Below, piece after piece: positions 44,155 to 49,496 of a DNA stretch of 49,496 nt. Positions within the stretch are counted from its first letter, which is position 1; each line of letters opens with the position of its first letter. A program made the position numbers and the translations under genes. The stretch covers positions 1 to 49,496 of the forward strand of contig DUDC01000320.1 of the NCBI GenBank assembly GCA_012959465.1. Reading direction: 5' to 3'. The notes beneath the pieces were generated by a model, which saw nothing but the letters and a program-made list of their open reading frames with translations, did no database searches and was not told the origin of the DNA. This stretch comes from Planctomycetaceae bacterium (GTDB lineage Bacteria > Planctomycetota > Planctomycetia > Pirellulales > Pirellulaceae).

Positions 44155-44430
44155 TCAGGCGGCGTCTGCGGAAACGTCGGTTGCGTCCTCCGCAGCTTCA
44201 CGCCGAGATTGAGCGTTTGTTTGAATAAGAACCTCGATTCGCTCATTCAACTCGTCCAGCTCCAACAGCACTTCGTCCTGCTCCTTATCGAGCTGTGCCA
44301 CGAGATTGACAGCGTTGGCCGTAGAGGATTCGGCAGCCCTTCCCCTTGATTCGTCCGAAATACTCAACGAAATCGTTTCGAGTTCTTGGGATTCCGTTGG
44401 CGTCGAGTTGGTGTCGATCGTGTGCGACAA
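44155..44430 (-). CDS. Small acidic coiled-coil protein, hypothetical
   Basis: A 91-aa acidic protein starting at TTG (AGAGGGG about 10 nt upstream). The central part AVNLVAQLDKEQDEVLLELD followed by ELNERIEVLIQTNAQSRREA has the heptad pattern of a coiled coil. Ser/Thr-rich start and Ala-rich end. No family recognised. Convergent with the ubiB-type gene (9 nt between stops). A minus-strand frame at 44285-44500 overlaps it but has poorer composition. Confidence 0.55.
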   Translation of the reverse strand: MSHTIDTNSTPTESQELETISLSISDESRGRAAESSTANAVNLVAQLDKEQDEVLLELDELNERIEVLIQTNAQSRREAAEDATDVSADAA

Positions 44431-44677
44431 AGTTCTCTGACCCCTCTCGAGTGATGCTCTTCACCGTTTCACGGCCATGTCGGCGCCGTGCGAGAAACAC
44501 ATCGGCATCTGCGTTGCGGAGTCACCAGACAAAGTCGACAAATTCCAAGCCAACTTCCATCGACGGCGGCCGCACGATGGAGACTGCCAAAAAGACAGGA
44601 TCTCGGAAGAAGTAACAGTGTCGCCATTTTGGCAGTATCGCCGACCGCCGAACGAGATCAATAATCTTACCGGAATA
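44431..44677. other. Upstream part of the 409-nt hsp20 promoter region
   Basis: No gene is convincing here. Short frames in several directions lack start signals. The region leads into the inverted repeats and sigma-54 promoter listed separately. It must also hold the promoter of the minus-strand small gene. Confidence 0.4.
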
Positions 44678-44708
44678 ATGTAAGCCGTATATTCAAAACA
44701 ACTTACAT
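44678..44708 (+). promoter_or_regulatory. Inverted repeat, possible activator site upstream of hsp20
   Basis: Perfect ATGTAAG (44678-44684) and CTTACAT (44702-44708) arms, separated by 17 nt, with an additional CTTAC at 44666-44670. It lies 17-47 nt upstream of the sigma-54 -24 element, about 43-73 nt before the predicted start, a position suited for a bacterial enhancer-binding protein. Confidence 0.5.
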
Positions 44709-44724
44709 CATGATCAAGTTCGTT

Positions 44725-44739
44725 TGGCACGGAGTTTGC
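44725..44739 (+). promoter_or_regulatory. Sigma-54-type (-24/-12) promoter of hsp20
   Basis: TGGCACG-N4-TTGC: GG and GC dinucleotides are spaced by exactly 10 nt, matching the sigma-54 consensus in 11 of 11 core bases. Predicted transcription start is near 44751, about 90 nt before the hsp20 ATG. Confidence 0.8.
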
Positions 44740-44839
44740 GAATGTCGGAGTAGGGGGCCGATGATCGTCGCCAGACGGGCGGCAGGAATCAGCGGCTTAG
44801 GTTCACTCTGTTCATTGGTTCGATTCAGGAGATAAGAAA

Positions 44840-45238
44840 ATGGCACAAGAATTAATTTCCAGCCGATTCGCACGTTTGTTTGACGACGCTTTCACCACAA
44901 CGGAAACGACCCGTTCATCTGTCCCGGTCGACCTTGCCGAATGGGAAGATCGATTTGAGTTGCAATTTGACGTTCCCGGTGTCCGCAGCGAAGACGTATC
45001 CATCGAGTACCAGGAGGGATCGTTGACGATCTCAGGAAACCGGCAGATCACACCGAAAGACGGTTGTAAGTTGCACCACCGCGAGCGGCGGACCGGCAAA
45101 TTCCAGCGTGTCTTTTCCATTCAGCGGGACATCGACGTCGATGCCATTTCGGCCAGTAACGAAAACGGCGTGCTGACCGTGATACTGCCCAAAAGCGACA
45201 GGGCAAGACCTCGAAAAATAGAGATCTTGCGCAACTAA
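44840..45238 (+). CDS. Small heat-shock protein, Hsp20/alpha-crystallin family
   Basis: A 132-aa ATP-independent chaperone that holds unfolding proteins. Alpha-crystallin domain: VDLAEWEDRFELQFDVPGVR, then GSLTISGNRQI and FQRVFSIQRDIDVDAISASN, and the conserved NGVLTVILPKS near the C-terminus. Short N-terminal arm and a short tail ending in KIEILRN, which has an I-x-I-type contact motif. Strong AGGAG ribosome site. Expression probably depends on sigma-54, inferred from the promoter. Confidence 0.95.
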   Translation: MAQELISSRFARLFDDAFTTTETTRSSVPVDLAEWEDRFELQFDVPGVRSEDVSIEYQEGSLTISGNRQITPKDGCKLHHRERRTGKFQRVFSIQRDIDVDAISASNENGVLTVILPKSDRARPRKIEILRN

Positions 45239-45314
45239 CCGCTGGTACCGTGAATGGTCGCCGGTTCAATTGGCAAATCAGCCGTTTTGCGATGGCGTCC
45301 GGTTTTGTCCTTGT

Positions 45315-45392
45315 CTCACACAAAGCCACAAAGAAAGAGTGTTTGCCCGGCGACTACACGCTGCCAACGGGAACTTTGTGGCTTTGTGTGAG
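45315..45392. repeat. Inverted repeat with 19-bp perfect arms
   Basis: Arms CTCACACAAAGCCACAAAG (45315-45333) and its reverse complement (45374-45392), 40-nt spacer. It lies 77 nt downstream of hsp20 in the gap before the His-rich lipoprotein gene. It could serve as a terminator-like structure or be a mobile repeat remnant. The rest of that gap (45239-45513) holds no gene. Confidence 0.85.
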
Positions 45393-45513
45393 CAACGCCT
45401 GATTTCCTTCACTCAAGAGGTCTGCGGGGACGTTGCACGCTACGCATTCCCGAGCTACTATCTCTTGAACAGGAAACATGTTGTACTCGGTTTCAAAACG
45501 CGGAGTAATCGTC

Positions 45514-46023
45514 ATGATCTACCGATTAATTGGAAGTGTCCTTGTGGTAACTGCCATCGGGTGTTTCGGGTGTTCGGGACCGACAAACGATGACTCAGCG
45601 GGCCAGGACCCGATCACTGACAACCATGACAACCATGACAACCATGATCATCACGATCACGATCATTCGTCCGGTCCGCACGATGGACACATCTTGGAGT
45701 TGGGCGACGAAGAGTTTCACGCCGAGTGGTTACACGATGACGATTCCGGCCAGCTGACCGTTTACATTCTTGATGCCGAAATGAAGAGCGTGGTGGCGGC
45801 GAAGTCCGTTACGATTATCACTCAAGTCCAAGGTCAGGATGCCAAGTCGTATACCTTGGGAAAGTCGACCATCGATGACGAAACCGTCTTTGAACTCAAG
45901 GACATTTCGTTGGTCGAGGCGTTGAAAATTGTCAGTGAGGGGGTCACTGCAAAACTCAATGTCAAAATCGGAGAGCAGTCGTTTGAACAGGAGTTTGAAG
46001 AACATAGCGGCCATGACCACTAG
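45514..46023 (+). CDS. His-rich lipoprotein, possible metal-binding
   Basis: A 169-aa protein. Signal peptide with a lipobox (IGC or FGC near residue 15-19), then a His/Asp/Asn-rich stretch (NHDNHDNHDHHDHDHSSGPH, about 34-60) and a soluble domain of beta pattern (VYILDAEMKSVVAAKSVTII ... LNVKIGEQSFEQEFEEHSGH). His-rich segments often bind Zn, Cu or Ni; the ligand is not known. GGAG 8 nt before the ATG at 45514 decides the start; the open frame begins at 45478. It precedes the glycosyltransferase gene by 18 nt. Confidence 0.8.
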   Translation: MIYRLIGSVLVVTAIGCFGCSGPTNDDSAGQDPITDNHDNHDNHDHHDHDHSSGPHDGHILELGDEEFHAEWLHDDDSGQLTVYILDAEMKSVVAAKSVTIITQVQGQDAKSYTLGKSTIDDETVFELKDISLVEALKIVSEGVTAKLNVKIGEQSFEQEFEEHSGHDH

Positions 46024-46041
46024 ACGATAAACCGGGATTTA

Positions 46042-47142
46042 ATGCGTATCCTGGCCATCGAACCCTACTATGGCGGCAGTCACCGCGCGTTCCTCGACGG
46101 GTGGGTAGAGAACAGCCGCCACGACTGGCACCTTCTGACCTATTCGGCTCACCATTGGAAATGGCGAGTGCGCCATAGCGCTATCAGTGCAGCGCAGTGG
46201 TTTAACGACCGAGCGGGAAACGAGAGTTGGGATGCCATCTTGTGTTCATCCATGCTGGACCTGGCAACCTGGCGGGGATTACTTGCGATTAAACCGCCGC
46301 CGGTCGTTCTCTATTTCCATGAAAACCAGTTGACGTACCCGACGCAAACCGATTCGCCGCGTGACCTGCACTTCGGGTTTACGAATTGGACGTCAACTTT
46401 GGCCGCCGACGCCGTCTGGTTCAATTCCGAGTTCCATCGAGGAGCCTGGGTGAATGCGGTTCGCCAACTTCTCAATCGCATGCCGGCGCCCTCGATGGAC
46501 CAACAAGAACGTCGTACGGAATCCAAGTTCTCGGTGCAGTCCCCTGGCATATCGCTCATCGCACCGCACCCTCGTGCGCCGGACGAACCGTTGACGATCG
46601 TCTGGGCGGCAAGATGGGAACACGACAAGCGACCGGATCGCTTTCTAAGAGCAATCGACCAACTCAACGCCGAAGGTCACGACTTTCGCCTGCAAGTTCT
46701 AGGCCAAGCGTACGACGACGTGCCGTCCGCCATGACGGACCTTCACTCGCGCTACGCACACAAAATCACCCACTGGGGACCGGCACCCACCGATCAATAC
46801 CGAGCAATCTTGAGTGAGTCTGACGTGGTGATTTCCACTGCTGACCACGAGTTCTTTGGCTTGGCGGCGGTGGAAGCGATCTCGGCTGGATGTTATCCGC
46901 TACTACCGAATCGGCTTTCTTATCCGGAACTGATCGGAGGACAACAGGACGATCATCTCTACCGAACGGTCGATGGATTGGGGCGTTGCCTGGCGGAGCT
47001 AAGTGAACGAAAACGGGCCACCGGAAGCGTCTGGCAAAGTGATCCACACCTCCTCGGTGATTCGATGATTCGCTATTCCTGGCACCGCCGAGCGAAAGCG
47101 ATGGACGAACAAATCCAACGGTTGACTGAGCGGGCAACGTGA
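46042..47142 (+). CDS. tRNA-queuosine mannosyltransferase-like glycosyltransferase (DUF3524/GTDC1 family)
   Basis: A 366-aa GT-B fold enzyme. The N-terminal domain has the DUF3524 signatures LAIEPYYGGSHRAFLDGW, a WHWxxR-like segment (HHWKWRVRHSAISAAQWF), LYFHENQLTYP and GFTNWTSTLAADAVWFNSEF. The C-terminal GT1 domain has DHEFFGLAAVEAISAGCYPL with the sugar-nucleotide-binding Glu. This matches the family of the animal enzyme that adds mannose to queuosine in tRNA-Asp. The bacterial role is inferred. The ribosome site is weak (GGGA). No queuosine genes are adjacent. Confidence 0.85.
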   Translation: MRILAIEPYYGGSHRAFLDGWVENSRHDWHLLTYSAHHWKWRVRHSAISAAQWFNDRAGNESWDAILCSSMLDLATWRGLLAIKPPPVVLYFHENQLTYPTQTDSPRDLHFGFTNWTSTLAADAVWFNSEFHRGAWVNAVRQLLNRMPAPSMDQQERRTESKFSVQSPGISLIAPHPRAPDEPLTIVWAARWEHDKRPDRFLRAIDQLNAEGHDFRLQVLGQAYDDVPSAMTDLHSRYAHKITHWGPAPTDQYRAILSESDVVISTADHEFFGLAAVEAISAGCYPLLPNRLSYPELIGGQQDDHLYRTVDGLGRCLAELSERKRATGSVWQSDPHLLGDSMIRYSWHRRAKAMDEQIQRLTERAT

Positions 47143-47177
47143 GTGTCGCGCGAAGAGCCGATCGACAAATGACGTGG

Positions 47178-48464
47178 TCAGCCTTCCAGTTCCCAGCCTT
47201 TGCGATAGACCTTCCGCAACAACATGTCGACTTTTTCGTCGCCGGTGCTCAATGTGTCCGGCTTGTACTCGATTTCATGACCAGCGCGATAGGCGACGTT
47301 TCCAAGTAGCACAACTTCTGTGAACGGTCCCGCATAGGCAAAGTTGCTACCAGTTGCCGATCCTGTCTTGCAGGCCGCTATCCACTGCTGGTGATGTTGT
47401 GTCCCAGAAAACAGTGGGGGATCCGTTTTATCCGCCGACTCATCAACGCCCAATAACTTGGGTGCCTGGCCGTGCTGAATGGCGATTTTCCCTTTTGAGC
47501 CAATGAATAGCGATCCGTTCATGGGGAGGAGCTCAGCCACCTCCCCCGCCGGCTTGGCAGTGCCCTCGTACCAATACACGACCAACGCTTCTTGATCGGT
47601 AGTGGCGGGGAACGTGAATTTGGTCGTCATCTCTTTCGGGCCGCTGTGCGGATGAGGAGCTGGTCCCTGCGAAGCAACTTTCACGGGCCGGCCGCCGAGG
47701 TTGAAGGCAGTAAACGTGGGGTCCAACAGGTGGATCGCCATGTCACCAATCGCGCCGCAGCCGAAGTCCCACCATCCTCGCCAACGGAAGGGAACATAGG
47801 CTGGGTGATAGTCACGGCTAGTCGCAGGCCCCAACCAGATGTCCCAGTGCAAGTTGGCCGGAATGTCCTGTTTTTGCGAAGGGCGGTCGAGACCTTGAGG
47901 CCACCACCGGCCAGGTCGATCGGTGATCACATGCACCTCTTGCACCTTGCCGATCGCTCCAGCACGAAGCAACTTGACAAGCCGCACGTAACCGGGGTGC
48001 TCGTGATTCTGCGTCCCCATTTGAGTTGCCAGCTTTCGTTCGGTCGCGACGGTCGCGATCTTGCGAGCTTCCTCGACGGTATGCGTCAGCGGCTTTTCGC
48101 AATAGACGTGCAAGTCTCGCATCATGGCTCGCATCGTCGCGGGAGCGTGGTGGTGATCGGGCGTTGCCACGACGACGGCATCGAGGTCTTTTTGCTCCAA
48201 TAACCGACGATAGTCGTGATACGTCTTTGCCGCCGGGTAACGACCAGCGGCGGCGGCAAGTCGCTGTTCATCGACGTCGCACAAGGCGACGATCGATTCC
48301 GTACTGACGCCGGCGAGATCACCCTGACCTCGACCGCCAACACCGATCACTCCGATGTTGAGCCGCTCATTCGCGCCAAAAACGCGGGCCGGGATGATAC
48401 AGGGAATGGCGACCGCAGCCGCGGTTTTGAGCGCCGTACGGCGAGTGATCGTTAATCGGCTCAT
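47178..48464 (-). CDS. Tat-exported Gfo/Idh/MocA family oxidoreductase
   Basis: A 428-aa protein. Twin-arginine signal (TITRRTALKTAAAVAI, Arg 8-9, cut after VFG near 30), Rossmann motif GVGGRG (41-46), YCEKPLTH with the EKP lysine (123-125), and the C-terminal domain (GCGAIGDMAIHLLDPTFTAF) where a conserved His/Asp pair acts. The ATG at 48464 has GGAG 6 nt upstream; the frame opens 125 codons earlier but that part is not protein-like. Only moderately similar to the protein at 2707-4089 (different middle). Substrate unknown. Convergent with the glycosyltransferase gene. Confidence 0.92.
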   Translation of the reverse strand: MSRLTITRRTALKTAAAVAIPCIIPARVFGANERLNIGVIGVGGRGQGDLAGVSTESIVALCDVDEQRLAAAAGRYPAAKTYHDYRRLLEQKDLDAVVVATPDHHHAPATMRAMMRDLHVYCEKPLTHTVEEARKIATVATERKLATQMGTQNHEHPGYVRLVKLLRAGAIGKVQEVHVITDRPGRWWPQGLDRPSQKQDIPANLHWDIWLGPATSRDYHPAYVPFRWRGWWDFGCGAIGDMAIHLLDPTFTAFNLGGRPVKVASQGPAPHPHSGPKEMTTKFTFPATTDQEALVVYWYEGTAKPAGEVAELLPMNGSLFIGSKGKIAIQHGQAPKLLGVDESADKTDPPLFSGTQHHQQWIAACKTGSATGSNFAYAGPFTEVVLLGNVAYRAGHEIEYKPDTLSTGDEKVDMLLRKVYRKGWELEG

Positions 48465-48688
48465 GAATTGCTCCAGGTAGACGCCCGCTTGGGGTTGGCA
48501 TGATTCGAGACCTCGATTTTCCTCTGGCCAGTGGGGCGATGCAAGACGGTCGGTAGGTTTTGTAAGCCGACGCAGCTTCAGTTTGTGGGGCACACCCGGC
48601 TGTCCCTGATCCACAACACCCGCTGGATAGGCTAAAACTCTAGTCTGCGAGTCACGACCAGTCCATGCCCAACAGCTAAAGAAAAGCC

Positions 48689-49492
48689 ATGCGTATCGTC
48701 CGCTACCTTGATCGGGACCGTCTAGAGCATTATGGGTGCCTTCACGAATCGGGCGAAACAACACGGGTCGTGGGCGACCTGTATACGAAGATAGAGGATA
48801 CGGGCGACGCTGCTCAGATCGATCAACTGTTGGCACCAATCGCTGCTACGGACATCCTCTGTATCGGTCTGAACTACCAGAAGCACGCGGACGAAGGCAA
48901 GATGGCGGCACCCGAGCACCCCATCGTTTTCATGAAGACATCGAGCTCGATCCAACACCCGGGCCAGCCAATCATCTTGCCCACGAAACTCGCCAGCCAT
49001 GAGGTCGATTACGAATGTGAGCTGGTTGTGATTATCGGCAAGACATGCCACAACGTCTGCAAAGACGACGCTTTAGATTACGTATTGGGATACACGTGCG
49101 GCAACGACATCTCAGCGCGTGATTGGCAACTCAAATGGGGTGGTGGTCAATGGTGTCGCGGAAAGACGTTCGCCACGTTCGCGCCAATGGGGCCCTGCCT
49201 GACCACAGCTGACGAGATCCCCGACCCCAACTCGCTCGGAATCCGCACTGTGCTCAACGGTCAAGTGATGCAGGACTGGAACACCGACGACATGATCTTC
49301 GATGTGCCGACTTTGATCGAATTCCTCAGTGGCAGCACGCTGTTGTTGCCAGGTACAGCCATCTTCACTGGAACACCACACGGAGTTGGAGCAGCGAGAA
49401 AGCCGCCGCTGTTCCTCCAGGACGGTGACACGGTGTCGATCGAAATTGAGCAGATCGGGACGTTGACCAATCCGGTAGTCGCTGAGTACTAG
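48689..49492 (+). CDS. Fumarylacetoacetate hydrolase family protein
   Basis: A complete 267-aa FAH-domain enzyme ending 4 nt before the window edge. Opening domain (MRIVRYLDRD), then LCIGLNYQKHADEGK (about 57-71), metal-binding Glu109 and Glu111 (DYECELVVIIG), Asp140 (CGNDISARDWQ), GKTFATFAPMGPCL and FTGTPHGVG near the C-terminus. Family members split 2-oxo or diketo acids or decarboxylate oxaloacetate-like compounds, for example in aromatic degradation. No pathway partners are visible. Divergent from the Gfo/Idh gene over 224 nt. Confidence 0.93.
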   Translation: MRIVRYLDRDRLEHYGCLHESGETTRVVGDLYTKIEDTGDAAQIDQLLAPIAATDILCIGLNYQKHADEGKMAAPEHPIVFMKTSSSIQHPGQPIILPTKLASHEVDYECELVVIIGKTCHNVCKDDALDYVLGYTCGNDISARDWQLKWGGGQWCRGKTFATFAPMGPCLTTADEIPDPNSLGIRTVLNGQVMQDWNTDDMIFDVPTLIEFLSGSTLLLPGTAIFTGTPHGVGAARKPPLFLQDGDTVSIEIEQIGTLTNPVVAEY

Positions 49493-49496
49493 ATTG

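Noticed and set aside
44285-44730. Minus-strand frames upstream of the small coiled-coil gene
   Set aside because: They overlap the hsp20 control region or the called gene, and lack ribosome sites.
1-49496. CRISPR arrays, IS elements, prophage, rRNA genes
   Set aside because: Looked for direct repeats with regular spacers, transposase motifs and rRNA signatures; none found.

Overview
The window looks like a chromosomal segment of a planctomycete of the Pirellula/Rhodopirellula type. This is inferred from gene content. There is a three-gene operon of DUF1549/DUF1553 cytochrome-like, Tat-exported DUF1501 and PPC-domain proteins, and there are two Tat-exported Gfo/Idh/MocA oxidoreductases, a secreted formylglycine-enzyme-like protein, small secreted proteins of planctomycete style, moderate GC, and mixed strands with short operons. 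No phage, IS element, CRISPR array or rRNA operon is visible. One tRNA gene (Cys, GCA) is present. LAYOUT. 1-1240: start of gnd (6-phosphogluconate dehydrogenase, cut by the window edge), two small uncharacterised minus-strand genes, then tRNA-Cys with its own terminator. 1376-5229 (minus): membrane fatty-acid desaturase, Gfo/Idh/MocA oxidoreductase, SUMF1/FGE-like secreted protein. 5674-11866 (plus): the PSD1-type cytochrome / DUF1501 / PPC operon. 11895-17541: SDR enzyme, NarL/LuxR response regulator, small secreted protein, nagA, and an enolase-superfamily enzyme. 17673-22827: uvrB, a ComEA-like helix-hairpin-helix protein, nadC, and a translationally coupled ECF sigma factor with a membrane-anchored putative anti-sigma partner. 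22828-39895: a Gly/Asp/Thr-rich lipoprotein, then a large type IV pilus / type II secretion locus. 39930-44145: rpsU (bS21), typA/bipA, and a UbiB/ABC1 family kinase-like gene. 44155-49492: small coiled-coil protein, hsp20 behind a near-perfect sigma-54 promoter, His-rich lipoprotein, a bacterial relative of tRNA-queuosine mannosyltransferase, a second Gfo/Idh/MocA protein and a fumarylacetoacetase-family hydrolase. HOW THE GENES WORK TOGETHER. The centrepiece is the pilus/secretion locus of about 16 kb. It carries three prepilin-like proteins, a PilX-like protein carrying a LamG (concanavalin-type) domain, PilM-PilN-PilO, a PilP/GspB-like protein, the secretin, a TPR lipoprotein, the assembly ATPase and the platform protein. 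A histidine kinase, a CheY-like receiver and a STAS protein lie between the secretin block and the ATPase block. The major pilin and the prepilin peptidase are not in the window. The combination of a sugar-binding-type tip candidate with an embedded signalling trio is the best candidate for an under-described system here. Non-coding highlights are a family of interspersed intergenic repeats (at least four related copies), a perfect 23-bp-arm palindrome upstream of the ECF sigma gene, a 19-bp inverted repeat after hsp20, a terminator-like hairpin in the predicted 5' leader of the pilus operon, and a leader hairpin before rpsU. All functions are read from motifs and recalled family knowledge. 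No database search was run.
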